A stretch of DNA of 64,000 bases from Flexivirga aerilata (lineage in GTDB: Bacteria; Actinomycetota; Actinomycetes; Actinomycetales; Dermatophilaceae): the NCBI RefSeq assembly GCF_013002715.1, contig NZ_JABENB010000001.1:682001-746000 (forward strand). The letters are read 5' to 3'. Of this stretch, positions 33,418 through 43,400 are shown piece by piece. A program made the translations under genes and the position numbers. Positions within the stretch are counted from its first letter, which is position 1. Every line of letters begins with the position of its first letter. The notes below the pieces were generated by a model, which ran no database searches, was not told the DNA's origin, and saw only the letters and a list, made by a program, of their open reading frames with translations.

Positions 33418-34767
33418 TCAGTCCACCCTTGCCGGCGCGAAACGCGCTGCGGCGCGGGCATATCCGATGGCGAGCAGCAACAGTCCGGCGAGGACCGCGG
33501 TGCTCGCACCGAGCGTCATGCCGAAGCCCGCGGCGAGCGCCAGGATCGCCGGGTGCATCGCCCACAGCGCGCCGGCACCGCGCCCCGGCCCGGTGAGCAG
33601 GAGTCCTCCGGAGAGCGGCTCCTTGTGGGCGTAGAGCAGTTGGCTGCCGGCGAGCGCGGCCGCCACCGCCACGCCGTATGCCGCAGCGGCCGCCCCGACG
33701 CCGGTCGCCAGGCCGGCAGCGGTCACTGCGACGCACTGCACCACCGCGAGCGGCACCAGGTGCAGGACCGCCTCGTGCTGCCACGGCAGTCCGAGCAGCG
33801 ACGGCTCGCCGACCGAGGCCGCCTGGTGCTGCAGGCCGCGGGTGAGGCCGGTCGCAGCGAGATGCGCGACCAGGACGAGGACCGGCAGGACGAGAGGCGA
33901 GTCGGCAGCAAGGACCGCGTGCGATCCGAGCACCAGCAACGCGGCGAGCTCGGCGAGCGTCCACGCCACGACCGACCAGCCACTGCGCAGCAGACCGGTC
34001 AGGTCGGCCAGGACCACGGTCGCCCAGCGTCCGGCTGTCGGGATGCGAGCAGGCTTGCGGCGTAACGCGATCGGGAAGGCCTGCGCCCGCGCGCGCCGCG
34101 TGTCGGCGATCAGCAGCGACGAGGTGACCGCCTCCGAGAGGAGCGACTGACGCAGCAGCAGCGCCGCGGGAAGCGCCTCGATCAATGACCCGGACGAGGC
34201 ACGCAGGCTGGGCACCTGCCCGAAGGCCTGGCCGCGCAGCCATGCCTGCACGATGGCGACGCCGCCGACGATGCCGAGCAGCACACCGGCCGCCAGCGAC
34301 CACCCCGGTCCGCCGCTCAGCGCGAGACCGGCGGGCACCGCCACCCCCAGGCAGACGCAGCTGACGAGCACCACCAATTGCGCGCCGCGCCAGGCGTCCC
34401 GCAGGGTGAGGCGCCGTGGCAGGTCGGTGGCGACGACGAGCTCGATGTGGCCGGGTTCGGGCAGCACCGGGCCGCGCGTGCGGCCGACGCGAAAGGCGAT
34501 CGCGGCCGCCGCCACGATCAGCGCGAGGATGACGCCGATCGACGCGGCAGGCCGGTGCTCGACCCAGCGGGCGACGCCGGGCCACTGGTCGAAGACGTAG
34601 TGCGCCAGCACCGACCCGTAGACGATCCCGAGCAGTCCGGCCAGGTAAGCGCCGAACAGCGCCCCCGACAGTGGGCCGCCCTCTCCGTGGAAGCGCAATT
34701 CGTAGGCGTCCGAGAGGCGTTCGCGCTCCTCGGGGGTGCCGAGTCCAGCCCTGGACCGGGAGGGCAT
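33418..34767 (-). CDS. DUF6297-like polytopic membrane protein, probable ABC permease
   Basis: 449 residues with about 10-12 hydrophobic segments. The N-terminal cytosolic patch (PEERERLSDAYELRFHG) and layout match DUF6297 membrane proteins that accompany a lone ABC ATPase in actinobacteria. Start ATG 34767 shares one base with the ATPase stop (TGATG). The only plausible role is as membrane partner of that ATPase; substrate unknown. Confidence 0.7.
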   Translation of the reverse strand: MPSRSRAGLGTPEERERLSDAYELRFHGEGGPLSGALFGAYLAGLLGIVYGSVLAHYVFDQWPGVARWVEHRPAASIGVILALIVAAAAIAFRVGRTRGPVLPEPGHIELVVATDLPRRLTLRDAWRGAQLVVLVSCVCLGVAVPAGLALSGGPGWSLAAGVLLGIVGGVAIVQAWLRGQAFGQVPSLRASSGSLIEALPAALLLRQSLLSEAVTSSLLIADTRRARAQAFPIALRRKPARIPTAGRWATVVLADLTGLLRSGWSVVAWTLAELAALLVLGSHAVLAADSPLVLPVLVLVAHLAATGLTRGLQHQAASVGEPSLLGLPWQHEAVLHLVPLAVVQCVAVTAAGLATGVGAAAAAYGVAVAAALAGSQLLYAHKEPLSGGLLLTGPGRGAGALWAMHPAILALAAGFGMTLGASTAVLAGLLLLAIGYARAAARFAPARVD

Positions 34768-35417
34768 CACTGCGCGCCCGGGAAGTGCACGGTGCGTGTG
34801 GCGGTCGCCTCCGCGAGCGCCCGGTCGTGGCAGGCCCAGACCACCGAGGCACCGGTCGCGACCCGCTCGCGCAGCACCTCACCGAGCAGCGCGCGCCGTC
34901 CCTCGTCGAGACGTTGCTCGGGTTCGTCGAGCACGAGCAACGCCGACGGCCGCAACAGCACCATCGACAGCTCCACGAGTTGCCGCTGACCGGAGGACAG
35001 TTCGGCGAGGAAGCGGTTGCCGAAGCGCATGATGTCGAGGCGTTCGAGCACGGTGGCGATGCGCTCACCCGCGCCGTCCCGGTCGCCGCCCCAGGTCTGG
35101 TCGATCAGGATGAGGTGGTCGGCGACGGTGAGGTCCCGGTAGCCGGCGACGGGACCGATGAGCGGGGCGATGACGCGTCGGGTGGCCGGGTCGCGCTCGT
35201 CGATCGGCCGGCCGTCGAGGGTGATGGAGCCCGCGCTCGGTGTGAGGTTGCCGGTCAGCACCCGCAGGAAGGTGGTCTTGCCGCTGCCGTTCTCACCGGT
35301 GATGACGACGTTCTCGGCCGGCGCGACGGTCATGGACGTGGGCGGCAGCATCGTGACCTCGCCGCGGCGGCAGGTCACCTCGTCGGCCGAGATCTGCTGG
35401 AAGCCGGGGGTGTTCAC
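34767..35417 (-). CDS. ABC transporter ATP-binding protein
   Basis: 216 residues. Walker A TGENGSGKTT, Q-loop region, signature LSSGQRQLVELSMVLLRP and Walker B ALLVLDEPEQRLD are complete. It starts at GTG 35417, overlapping the CPBP protease stop (GTGA), and ends against the DUF6297-like gene, so the three form one operon of protease, ATPase and membrane protein. Confidence 0.9.
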   Translation of the reverse strand: MNTPGFQQISADEVTCRRGEVTMLPPTSMTVAPAENVVITGENGSGKTTFLRVLTGNLTPSAGSITLDGRPIDERDPATRRVIAPLIGPVAGYRDLTVADHLILIDQTWGGDRDGAGERIATVLERLDIMRFGNRFLAELSSGQRQLVELSMVLLRPSALLVLDEPEQRLDEGRRALLGEVLRERVATGASVVWACHDRALAEATATRTVHFPGAQ

Positions 35418-36226
35418 GACAGCCAGCCGACGTGATCGTGCAACAGCGCATAGCCCACGAATGCGACGATATCGAGGATCGCGTGGGTGATGATCAGCGG
35501 CAGCACCCGCCGCGTGCGCAGGTAGACGGTGCCGAGGATCAGCCCCATCACGATGTTGCCGACGAAGCCGCCGAAGCCCTGATAGAGGTGGTAGCTGCCG
35601 CGGATGACGGCGGACACCACGATGATCACCGGCAACCGCCAGCGGGCCTGGGTCCACCGGGTGAAGAGGTAGCCGACCATCACGACTTCCTCGGCGATCG
35701 CGTTCTGGATCGCCGAGAGGATGAGGACCGGTGTCGTCCACCAGTATTCGCCGAGGTCGGTGGCGACGACGGTGGTGTTGAAGCCGAGGTCGCGGGCCAC
35801 GACATACAGCACCAGGCCGGGGACGCCGATGACCGCGGCGAGTCCGGCGCCGAGCAGGAGATCGCGCCCCGGCATACGGCCGTCGACGCCGAGATAGCGC
35901 ACCGGGGAAGGGATCTGGAGGCCGAGCAGGTAGATCGCGAGCAACGCCGGCACCAGGCCGAGTCCGATGTCGACGACCTGATAGGCGAGGTCGAGCCACG
36001 ACTGCGTCGACTGGGTGGCGTTGAGGGTCGAGGTCTGCTGATTGAGCGCGGTGGTGGACTCCAGGCGCTTGATGATCGACAGGATCGAGTAGATCGCCGA
36101 CGCGCCGAGCCCGACGAGCAGCACCAGCACGGTCTCGGTGTTGAGCGTGCGCGGTGACAGCCGCGTCGGCGGCACCTCGAGCGGGCCGCGCCACAGTCTG
36201 CGCAACTCGCTGATCACCGCCGGCAC
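35414..36226 (-). CDS. CPBP-family intramembrane metalloprotease
   Basis: About 270 residues with some seven membrane segments and the Abi/CPBP motifs: the double Glu in AIAEEVVMVGYLF, the second motif RGSYHLYQGF, and the terminal THAILDI with His. Such proteins act in prenyl-type processing, bacteriocin self-immunity or signalling. GTG 36226 is a tentative start. It heads the operon with an ABC ATPase and DUF6297-like protein, a layout compatible with peptide maturation or immunity, which is inference. Confidence 0.82.
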   Translation of the reverse strand: MPAVISELRRLWRGPLEVPPTRLSPRTLNTETVLVLLVGLGASAIYSILSIIKRLESTTALNQQTSTLNATQSTQSWLDLAYQVVDIGLGLVPALLAIYLLGLQIPSPVRYLGVDGRMPGRDLLLGAGLAAVIGVPGLVLYVVARDLGFNTTVVATDLGEYWWTTPVLILSAIQNAIAEEVVMVGYLFTRWTQARWRLPVIIVVSAVIRGSYHLYQGFGGFVGNIVMGLILGTVYLRTRRVLPLIITHAILDIVAFVGYALLHDHVGWLS

Positions 36227-36330
36227 CGGGCCATTGAAACACCCCCGCCTACGAATGCCCACGGATCGCACGCGCCCTTCCCGCCCGTATGCCGAGTGGC
36301 GCCTCTCCGCCCCGAGTGATGTCGCACGCA

Positions 36331-36362
36331 TCGAGTGACGTCGGTGCAAGGACGTCACTCGA
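36331..36362. terminator. Palindromic hairpin downstream of the arf operon
   Basis: TCGAGTGACGTC and exact complement around an 8-nt loop (12-bp stem). It lies in the 231-bp space between arfC and the CPBP gene, both leftward, and shares the GAGTGACG core with the hairpin at 23.4 kb. Confidence 0.55.
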
Positions 36363-36405
36363 CGCGAGCGACGTCAGTCGGCGTGCGCGCACGGGTCGGA
36401 CGACA

Positions 36406-36441
36406 AGCGAGCCCGCACCCCAGGTGGGATGCGGGCTCGCT
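36406..36441 (-). terminator. Intrinsic-type terminator of arfC
   Basis: AGCGAGCCCGCA (36406-36417) and its exact complement (36430-36441), a 12-bp GC-rich stem with a 12-nt loop, placed 17 bp after the arfC stop. The position and stability support termination of the arfABC transcript. Confidence 0.7.
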
Positions 36442-36457
36442 GCGGTGAGCTCTGCGA

Positions 36458-39400
36458 TCAGCGCTTGCGGTGATCCCAGTGCTTGAAGCCGGCCTGCTTG
36501 GCGGCGTCCTCGTCGACGAACCAGATCTCGGCGACCGTCGCCTGGTAGCTCGGGCTGTCGCTGGTGTGGAACAGCATCGAGTCGGCGTTGCCCTTGATCG
36601 TGTACTCCGCCGACGGTGCGCTGCCGTCCTCACGGGGCGAGGCGGCACCCTTGCCGAACTGCTCCTGGATCGGGTCCGGCTCGGCCGCCGCGGAGGCATC
36701 CGCCGGAGCCGGCGTCGCACCCTGAGCAGTCGAACCCTGAGCCGCCGAACCTTGGGCAGTCGAACCCTGAGCAGCCGACGAACCACCGTGCGAGGCATCG
36801 GGTTTCGTCTCCGACGCGCGCGAGGTGGCCGCGCCGGTCAGCCCAGCGGCTCCGGCGGCACCGGCTCCGGCAACGCCGGCAGCACCCGCTGCGCCGGCCG
36901 CCGGCCCGGCTGCCCCGGTCCGCCCTGCAGCGCCGCTGCCCTTGCCAGCAGCGTCGCCGGACGTGTCGACTGGCTGCGTCGTGTCGAAGTTCTCACCCGA
37001 CTTCGACGGCCGGCGGTTGTGGTCCCAGCGCTTGAATCCGGCTGCGGTTGCTGCCTGCTCGTCGGTGAACCAGACCTCGGCACGCGTCGCCTTGTAGTAG
37101 GGCGAGTCCGCGGTGTGGAACAACATCGAGTCGGCGTTGCCCTTGACGGTGTAGCTGCCCGAGGGAGCGTCACCGCCGTCCTTCGGGGAAGCCGCGCCGA
37201 GGCCGTAGCGCTGCGCCATCGGGTCGGACACCGACGAGGACGAGCCGCGCGAGTCACCCGCGGCGCCCTGCGTGGTCGTGTCCGACTTCGCAGCGTCCGA
37301 CTTCGCGGTCCCGGGCGTGGCGGCACCGGCGGTGTCGCTGTCCCGGCCGCCCGTGGCCGCGGCACCTGCCGCACCCGCGCCCGCAGCACCGGCCGCACCA
37401 GCGGCGAGCGGTGCGGCGGACCCGGAGCTGCCAGTCGTCGAGCCACCCGTCGAGCCACCGGTCGGGCCACCAGGCGCCCCGGCAGTCGGCGCGCCGGTCG
37501 TCCCGGTCGCGCGGCCGTCGGTCCCGGTCGTCCCGGTCGTCGAACTTCCCGCGACCGGCGCAGCGCCACCGTCGGCCGAACCGGCGGCCCTCTGCTTGTG
37601 GTTCCACGCCTTGAACCCGGCGGCCTCGGCCACCGTGACGTCCACGAACCACACCTCGGCGCGGGTCTGCCGGTAGGACGGCGAGGTCTCGTCGTGATAG
37701 AGCCCCGAGTCCTCGTTGCCCTTCACCGTGTATGACGAGTCCGGCCCCGCACCATCCGCCTTCGGCGACGCGGCACCCTTGCCGTACTTCGCGGTCAGCG
37801 GGTCGCCACCGGCCGCGGACGACCCGGCAGGACCGGAGCCATCGGCGCTGCCCGTGGTGCCGGTGCTACCCGTGCTACCCGTGGTGCCGGTGCCGGCAGT
37901 GCCGCTGGGGGCGCCGGCCTGCGGAGCAGCCGTCGTCGAAGCAGCTGCCTGCTGCGCGCGCGACGCCGGAGCACCCGCCGAACCGTCGGTCCTGGCCGCA
38001 CCCGTGGTGCCGGCACCGCCGGAGTCCCGGCCCGCGACGAACGCCGCGCCGCCGACAGCGGCCGCACCGCCGGCCGCACCCGCGGCTGCCGCACCGGTGG
38101 AGCCACCCGTGCCGGCCGTGCCGCTCGTGCCGCTCGACGTGTGCGCCGGGCCGGCCGGGCCGGAGCCGGTCGTGCCGGCGCTGGTCGTGCCAGTGCCGGT
38201 CGTCCCTGCCGTGCCGGTCGTCCCGGAACTCGTCGTGCCCGGCGTACCGGTCGACGCAGGAGTGCCCGCCGTGCCGGTCGTCCCACTCACGGCTGTCCCG
38301 GCCCCGGTCGTCCCGGTCGTGCCGGTCGCCGAAGTGCCGGCAGTGCTCGCCCCACCGGACGGCGCACTCGTGCCGCGCGAGGCCGCGCCGCCGCGCTTGC
38401 TCCGGTCCCAGTGCGCGAAACCGGCTGCGGTTGCTGCGGCTTCGTCCTTGAACCAGACCTCGGGCTGGGTAGCTTCATAACGCGGGCTGTCCGGGGTGTG
38501 GAACAGCATCGAGTCGGCGTTGCCCTTGATCGCGTAACCGGCCGGCGCGCTGCCGTCGGCGGTCGGCGACGCGGCACCCGCACCAAAGCGGGCGGCCATC
38601 GGGTCGCCCCCGTCCGCGGCGGATCCGGCACCGGCGGCGCCGTCCTTGCCGCCCGACTTCTTGGCGACCTCGTAGCCGGCCACTGCACCGGCTCCGGCGA
38701 CCGCACCGCCCGCGACGGCGGCACCCGCGCCGCTGCCGGCGCCACGCGTGCCGGACTGGTCAGACTTGTCGGACTTGTCAGTCTTGTCAGTTCCGTCGGA
38801 CGTGTCCGTCCCGCCGGTCCTGTCCGTCCTGTCAGTCCCGCCGGTCTTATCGGCCGTGCCGGACGCCGGCGCTGTCGTGGACGCGTTGCCCGCCGCACCC
38901 GTCGTGCCGACCGCCGGCACCGCGGTGGTCGGCGCGTCGTGGCCGTCCGCGGCCGCACCGGTCTTCGGGTCGGTAGTGCGCGCCGTCGCCGGCGTCGCGG
39001 CGGCGCCGCCCACGGTGCCGACGTCCGACTTCTCGACGTCGGTGCGGGCGTTCTGCTTGTCCTCGTGGCGGTGCGCGGCAGCGGCGCCGGCAACCCCGGC
39101 CGCACCCGCGGCCGCTCCGGCGAGGCCGACCTTCGCGCCGGTGCTCAGGCCCTCGTCGTCCTTGCGGGCGAGCGCCGGGTCCGGCTTCTTGGCACCGGTC
39201 GCCGGCGCATCCGGCTCCGTCGCACGACCCGCGGGCTCGACCGCGCTGGTGCGCTCACTTGCGTCGGCGGTCTTCGACTCGGCAGCCTTCGCGTCGGTCG
39301 CCGTACGGTCGGCATCCCGGTCGCGCAGCCGCGCGTCGTCGTCGGCCTTGTCACGGTCGCGCTTGCCGGCCACTGCAGCGGCACCAGCACCGGCCGCAGC

Positions 39401-39802
39401 GGTGCCGGCCGCGGCTGCGCCGGCGACGTTCCCGCTCACCCCCGAACGGTCGCCCTTGGCCTCGGCGCTGTCGGCCTTGGCAGTGTCGACCTTCGACGTG
39501 TCGGCCCTGACGTCGCGCTTGTCAGCGTCGGCCTTCTTAGCGTCTGCCCTGTCAGCGTCGGCCTTGTCACGGTCCCGCTTGCCGGCGAGCGACGCGGCGC
39601 CGGCACCGACGGCGGCCGCGCCACCGGCAGCGGCGGCTCCGGTCGCCGCGGTCTTGCCACGTATGCCGCCGCTCTCGCCGCGGCGCTCACGCACCTCGAC
39701 CTCACGGCTCACCTTGCGCACCACCAGGAACCAGGTGATGAGGAAACCCAGGATCAGGGCCAGCAGGATCCAGATCCACTCTTGCGTGAACAGCCAACCC
39801 AT
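36458..39802 (-). CDS. arfC: Giant ArfC-like protein with four sunset domains
   Basis: 1114 residues. N-terminal TM helix ([20 protein letters not shown], residues 1-28) as in ArfC, then Lys/Asp/Ala-rich charged repeats and long Gly/Ala/Thr/Ser low-complexity linkers. Four ~72-residue copies of the same domain follow, encoded at about 38.39-38.61, 37.59-37.81, 37.01-37.23 and 36.46-36.69 kb, each with GAASPxxDG, YxIKGNxDS, SPxYxxT, AEVWF and AGFxxW. Known sunset-variant ArfC proteins are, as I recall, much shorter. The ATG shares one base with the arfB stop. The domain is probably extracytoplasmic cell-wall associated; its role is not known. Confidence 0.8.
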   Translation of the reverse strand: MGWLFTQEWIWILLALILGFLITWFLVVRKVSREVEVRERRGESGGIRGKTAATGAAAAGGAAAVGAGAASLAGKRDRDKADADRADAKKADADKRDVRADTSKVDTAKADSAEAKGDRSGVSGNVAGAAAAGTAAAGAGAAAVAGKRDRDKADDDARLRDRDADRTATDAKAAESKTADASERTSAVEPAGRATEPDAPATGAKKPDPALARKDDEGLSTGAKVGLAGAAAGAAGVAGAAAAHRHEDKQNARTDVEKSDVGTVGGAAATPATARTTDPKTGAAADGHDAPTTAVPAVGTTGAAGNASTTAPASGTADKTGGTDRTDRTGGTDTSDGTDKTDKSDKSDQSGTRGAGSGAGAAVAGGAVAGAGAVAGYEVAKKSGGKDGAAGAGSAADGGDPMAARFGAGAASPTADGSAPAGYAIKGNADSMLFHTPDSPRYEATQPEVWFKDEAAATAAGFAHWDRSKRGGAASRGTSAPSGGASTAGTSATGTTGTTGAGTAVSGTTGTAGTPASTGTPGTTSSGTTGTAGTTGTGTTSAGTTGSGPAGPAHTSSGTSGTAGTGGSTGAAAAGAAGGAAAVGGAAFVAGRDSGGAGTTGAARTDGSAGAPASRAQQAAASTTAAPQAGAPSGTAGTGTTGSTGSTGTTGSADGSGPAGSSAAGGDPLTAKYGKGAASPKADGAGPDSSYTVKGNEDSGLYHDETSPSYRQTRAEVWFVDVTVAEAAGFKAWNHKQRAAGSADGGAAPVAGSSTTGTTGTDGRATGTTGAPTAGAPGGPTGGSTGGSTTGSSGSAAPLAAGAAGAAGAGAAGAAATGGRDSDTAGAATPGTAKSDAAKSDTTTQGAAGDSRGSSSSVSDPMAQRYGLGAASPKDGGDAPSGSYTVKGNADSMLFHTADSPYYKATRAEVWFTDEQAATAAGFKRWDHNRRPSKSGENFDTTQPVDTSGDAAGKGSGAAGRTGAAGPAAGAAGAAGVAGAGAAGAAGLTGAATSRASETKPDASHGGSSAAQGSTAQGSAAQGSTAQGATPAPADASAAAEPDPIQEQFGKGAASPREDGSAPSAEYTIKGNADSMLFHTSDSPSYQATVAEIWFVDEDAAKQAGFKHWDHRKR

Positions 39803-39945
39803 CAGGACCGACCTCCTTCGAGAACGTCCTTGAATGCGTCACGTTCATTGGGGAACAACAGATATGCGAGCAGCAGGGCAATCACCGCTCCGACCACGAA
39901 TGCCACGAGCAACCAGATCCAGGTCTGGAAGAAAAGCCAACCCAT
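39802..39945 (-). CDS. arfB: ArfB-like small membrane protein
   Basis: 47 residues: [20 protein letters not shown] then [20 protein letters not shown], one N-terminal membrane helix beginning with the same MGWLF-QxWIW start as ArfC. GGGAGG at the end of arfA precedes its ATG by a few bases. In mycobacteria ArfB and ArfC are accessory to the ArfA (OmpATb) protein in acid-adaptive ammonia release. Confidence 0.85.
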   Translation of the reverse strand: MGWLFFQTWIWLLVAFVVGAVIALLLAYLLFPNERDAFKDVLEGGRS

Positions 39946-39946
39946 T

Positions 39947-40765
39947 TCAGCCTCCCACCACGGTGATTTCGACGCGACGGTTCTGCGAACGCCCCGCCTC
40001 GGTGTTGTTGTCGCCGACCGGGTTCGCCGAGCCGTAACCCTTCGCGCTGAGGTTCGCCTTGTTGTCACCCTTGCCGACCAGGTAGTCGACGACGGACTGT
40101 GCGCGGCCCTGCGACAGGGTCTTGTTGAAGGCCTCGGCCCCGGTGTTGTCGGTGTAGCCGCCGACCTGGAACTTGGTGGTCGGGCAGCCCTTGATCAGCT
40201 CGGCGACCTTGTCCAGCGTCGGGTCGGTCGCGGTCTGCAGCTTGGTGGAGGCCGTCGCGAACTTCGGCTCGTTGCCCTTCAGCAGGGCGGTCAGGTCGGT
40301 GCCGAGCGTCGCGCACTTGTCGGCCGCGCTCGAGGACGCGCTCGGCGCCGGGCTCGACTCGGTGGCCGACGGCGACGTGGCGGAGGGAGCGGGAGCGGCT
40401 GCGGCGCCGCCGCCCTTCACGTCGGCGACCCGCACGCCGTCGACACCCTTGGCGAGGCTCTTGGCCTTCGCGGCGTCGGCTCCCGCCGGCAGCGTGATGG
40501 TGCCGTCCCGGCCGTCGAACTTCACACCCGCGTCGGACACCCCACCCGCCTTCAGCGCCTCGGTCGTGCGGCCCTTCAGGTCCTTTTCGATCGCGTTGTG
40601 CCGCACCAGACCGGTGATCAGCGCGAGCACTGCGGGTACGAGAATCAGGCCGAGCAACCAGGGCAGCCAGGCGGGTTTGCGCACCCGCTTGGTGATCGTC
40701 TCGCGACGAACGACAGCGCCGTCCCTGTCGCGACTTTGCGAGGTGTTGCCGTCAGCGGGGTCCAT
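39947..40765 (-). CDS. arfA: OmpATb/ArfA-like BON-OmpA protein
   Basis: 272 residues. After a short basic cytosolic part there is one membrane helix (LPWLLGLILVPAVLALITGLV, about 36-56, one residue over the usual 20). Next come a BON-like segment (IEKDLKGRTTEALKAGGV ... DGVRVADV), an Ala/Ser/Pro linker and an OmpA-like peptidoglycan-binding domain (VGGYTDNTG, LSQGRAQSVVDYLV, GYGSANPVGDN, NRRVEI). AGGAG precedes ATG 40765. It heads the arfABC operon. Confidence 0.88.
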   Translation of the reverse strand: MDPADGNTSQSRDRDGAVVRRETITKRVRKPAWLPWLLGLILVPAVLALITGLVRHNAIEKDLKGRTTEALKAGGVSDAGVKFDGRDGTITLPAGADAAKAKSLAKGVDGVRVADVKGGGAAAAPAPSATSPSATESSPAPSASSSAADKCATLGTDLTALLKGNEPKFATASTKLQTATDPTLDKVAELIKGCPTTKFQVGGYTDNTGAEAFNKTLSQGRAQSVVDYLVGKGDNKANLSAKGYGSANPVGDNNTEAGRSQNRRVEITVVGG

Positions 40766-40965
40766 GCGGATCTCCTGTTCAGACAAAGGTGCAAGCCCAG
40801 CGGAAACTAGCCGCTTCGTGCCGCGATGGGAATGGCGACAAGCATCCATTCGCCGTTCTTGTCAGCACATTTACCAAACCGTTACCAACACTTGATATCC
40901 GGTATGCCGGGTGCTATGCGGCCCTCGTCACGGGCATCCGGCCCGCGCTGCTTAGGCTGTCCGCC

Positions 40966-42552
40966 GTGCCCGCTCTCTTCCGTCATCCCCGCGTCCACAC
41001 CGGCGACAACCGGCCCGGCGTCACCGGAATCCTGGTCACCGACGGAGTGATCACCGCGACCGGCGACGCCAACCAACTCGCCGCGCTGCACACCGGCCTC
41101 GACGTCGTCGACCTGCCCGGCGAGCTCGTCCTGCCGGGCATGCACGACGCGCACATCCACACCGCGGCGGTGGCCCGGTCACTGGTGGGCCTCGACCTGC
41201 GGGCGGCGACGTCGCTGGCGGACGCGCTCGCTCTCGTCCGCGCCCACGTCGACACGATGCCCGACGGGGCGTGGATCTTCGGCGGCCGCTGGGACAGCAA
41301 CAAGTGGCAGGTGCCGGTCCAGCCGACCGCGGCCGACCTGGACCAGGTGAGCAACGGACACCCGATCGCCCTGTCCAGCATCGACGGCCACACCATGTGG
41401 GCCAACACCGAGGCGCTGCGCCTCGCCGGCATCACCGCCGACTGGGCGGACCCGCCGGGCGGTGAGGCCGTCCGCGACGCCGACGGCAACCCCACCGGCA
41501 TCCTGCGCGAGGAGGCGCAGGGCCCGATCGAATCCCTTTACGAGGGGCCCGCATCCGGCGATCTGGCGAGCCTGTTGCTGCTCGCCCAGGACGAGCTCCT
41601 CTCGGTCGGCCTCACCAGCGTGACCGATCTCAACGGTGAGGATGCCCGCGCGGCATACCTGCGCCTCAAGGCCGAGGGCAATCTGAAAATCCGTGTCACC
41701 AAAGGCATTCCGCGTGACTCACTCGCTGCCGCGATCGCCGAGGGACGACGCAGTGGCATCGGCGACGACTGGATGCGAGTCGGTGCGGTCAAGCTCTTCA
41801 GCGACGGCGCGCTCGGCTCGCGCACCAGCCACATGAGCCGCGACTTCCACGGTTACCCGGGCAACCACGGGATGCCGGTGATGACCACCGCCCAGCTGTA
41901 TGACGCAGCTCGCACCGCGGTCGACGCCGGCATCGCGGTGGCAACCCACGCGATCGGCGACCAGGCCAACCACCTGGTGCTGGACGTCTACGAGCGCATC
42001 CGCGCCGAGACCGGCACCCGGCTGCCGCTCAGCATCGAGCACACGCAGTTTCTGCAGCCGGCCGACGTCGAGCGGCTGGTCCGCCTCGGTGTGACGGCGT
42101 CGATGCAGCCGACCCACTGCACCAGCGACATCGCGCTGGTCGACGCCTTGCTGCCGGACACCGACCTCGTCGCCTACGGCTGGCGGAGCCTGATCGACGC
42201 CGGGGCGATGGTGGCATTCGGCTCGGATGCGCCTGTGGAGGAAGCGAATCCGTTCTTCGGGCTGCACGCGGCGGTCACCCGGCAGCGGCCGGACGGCACC
42301 CCCGACGGGGGCTGGCGGCCGGACGAACGCATCGCGATCGACGAGGCGATTGCGGCATACACCTCCGGATCTGCCCGTCTCGCAGGCGATTTCGACCGCA
42401 AGGGTCGCATCACGCCCGGCCGGCTCGCCGACTTCATCGCGGTCGACACGGACATCACCGGTGACGCGGTCGCGACGGATCCGGGCCGCATCCGGGACAC
42501 CCGGGTCTTGCAGACCGTCGTCGGTGGCCGGACGCGCTGGTCACGGGATTAG
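40966..42552 (+). CDS. YtcJ-type amidohydrolase
   Basis: 528 residues. Metal-binding HDAHIHTA near residue 60, THAIGDQANHLVLDVYE, SIEHTQFLQPADVERL and AFGSDAPVEEANPFFGLHAA follow the YtcJ/metal-dependent hydrolase order. Substrates of the family are largely unknown formamide- or amide-like compounds. GTG 40966 begins the recognisable sequence; upstream residues in frame are not conserved. Convergent with the IclR-family gene. Confidence 0.88.
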   Translation: MPALFRHPRVHTGDNRPGVTGILVTDGVITATGDANQLAALHTGLDVVDLPGELVLPGMHDAHIHTAAVARSLVGLDLRAATSLADALALVRAHVDTMPDGAWIFGGRWDSNKWQVPVQPTAADLDQVSNGHPIALSSIDGHTMWANTEALRLAGITADWADPPGGEAVRDADGNPTGILREEAQGPIESLYEGPASGDLASLLLLAQDELLSVGLTSVTDLNGEDARAAYLRLKAEGNLKIRVTKGIPRDSLAAAIAEGRRSGIGDDWMRVGAVKLFSDGALGSRTSHMSRDFHGYPGNHGMPVMTTAQLYDAARTAVDAGIAVATHAIGDQANHLVLDVYERIRAETGTRLPLSIEHTQFLQPADVERLVRLGVTASMQPTHCTSDIALVDALLPDTDLVAYGWRSLIDAGAMVAFGSDAPVEEANPFFGLHAAVTRQRPDGTPDGGWRPDERIAIDEAIAAYTSGSARLAGDFDRKGRITPGRLADFIAVDTDITGDAVATDPGRIRDTRVLQTVVGGRTRWSRD

Positions 42553-42566
42553 CCAGAGCAGCTGGT

Positions 42567-43331
42567 TCAGCTGAGTGGCATGGTGCGGCCGATGCCGCGC
42601 GCGGCGACCTGCAGGGCGGTGACCAGGCGCGCACGGTCACGCCGCAGATTGGGCACCACGACGCCGACCGCGGCGACGACTTCCGGTGCGGCGTCGAACC
42701 TTTCGCGCATGATCGGCACCGCCACCGAGCACCCGCCGAGGCTCATCTCCTCGATCGTGGTGGCGAAACCGTCCCGGCGCACCGCCTCGAGCTGCTCGAA
42801 CAGTCGCGCCGGCTGGGTGATCGTGTATGGCGTGACGCGCCGCAGGTTACGCATCGCCCGGGCGCGGACCTCCTCTGGTGCATGCGCAAGCAGCACCTTG
42901 CCAACTCCGGTGGCGTGCAACGGAAGTCGGGTGCCGACCGTGCTCACGATGGGCACCGAGGCATTGCCGGAGAGCCGCTCCAGATAGAGCGCGCGCAACC
43001 CATCGCGCACCGCAAGATGGACCGTCGCCCGGGTCGCCGCGTGGATGTCACTGAGGAACGGCCGGGCCAGCTCCCGGATCCCGCGCTCGACGGGCGCGAG
43101 CAGGCCGAGGTCCCAGACTGTGCGGCCTACCACGTAACAACCGTCCGGCTCGCGGACCAAAGCCTTGCCCAGCACCAGCTCGGCGACCAACCGGTGGGTG
43201 GTGCTGAGCGGCAGCCCGGACCGGTCGGCCAGCTCACTCAGCGACAGCCGAGAGTGCGCGGTGTCGAAGGCGAACAGGACCGCGAGGGCTCGCGACACCA
43301 CCGTCGCTCCGGGTGCACCGTTGCCCGCCAC
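42567..43331 (-). CDS. IclR-family regulator of the pca genes
   Basis: 254 residues. An N-terminal winged helix (ATVVSRALAVLFAFD, LSLSELADRSGLPLSTTHRLVAEL) is followed by the IclR effector domain (TRLPLHATGVGKVLLAH, SLGGCSVAVPIM). It is divergent from pcaH across a 69-bp spacer with an operator-like box, so it most likely responds to an intermediate such as protocatechuate or 3-oxoadipate and controls the pca operon, like PcaR/PcaU/PobR. Starts at GTG 43331. Confidence 0.87.
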   Translation of the reverse strand: MAGNGAPGATVVSRALAVLFAFDTAHSRLSLSELADRSGLPLSTTHRLVAELVLGKALVREPDGCYVVGRTVWDLGLLAPVERGIRELARPFLSDIHAATRATVHLAVRDGLRALYLERLSGNASVPIVSTVGTRLPLHATGVGKVLLAHAPEEVRARAMRNLRRVTPYTITQPARLFEQLEAVRRDGFATTIEEMSLGGCSVAVPIMRERFDAAPEVVAAVGVVVPNLRRDRARLVTALQVAARGIGRTMPLS

Positions 43332-43341
43332 GCGCCCACCT

Positions 43342-43358
43342 CTTCCGCTCAGTGGAAG
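43342..43358. promoter_or_regulatory. IclR-type operator box before pcaH
   Basis: CTTCC-GCTCAGT-GGAAG: 5-bp inverted arms with a 7-bp spacer in the iclR-pcaH divergent region. The same spacer core and right arm (CTCAGTGGAAGG) recur before pcaK at 48357-48373, which supports a shared regulator site. Confidence 0.65.
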
Positions 43359-43400
43359 GCTAGCGTGGCCGCGGCTGATCCGAGTTCCTAGGGTGGGCAG

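Noticed and set aside
36458..39700. Repetitive DNA in arfC considered as a CRISPR or satellite array
   Set aside because: Repeat lengths vary and follow codon periodicity; they encode protein domains and linkers, with no uniform repeat-spacer pattern.
38141..40810. 889-codon open frame on the plus strand across arfA-arfC, and others at 36470-37735 and 37716-38480
   Set aside because: They are antisense shadows caused by the extreme G+C of the arfC linkers; no start signals, no recognisable domains, and arfC/arfA are clearly real on the other strand.
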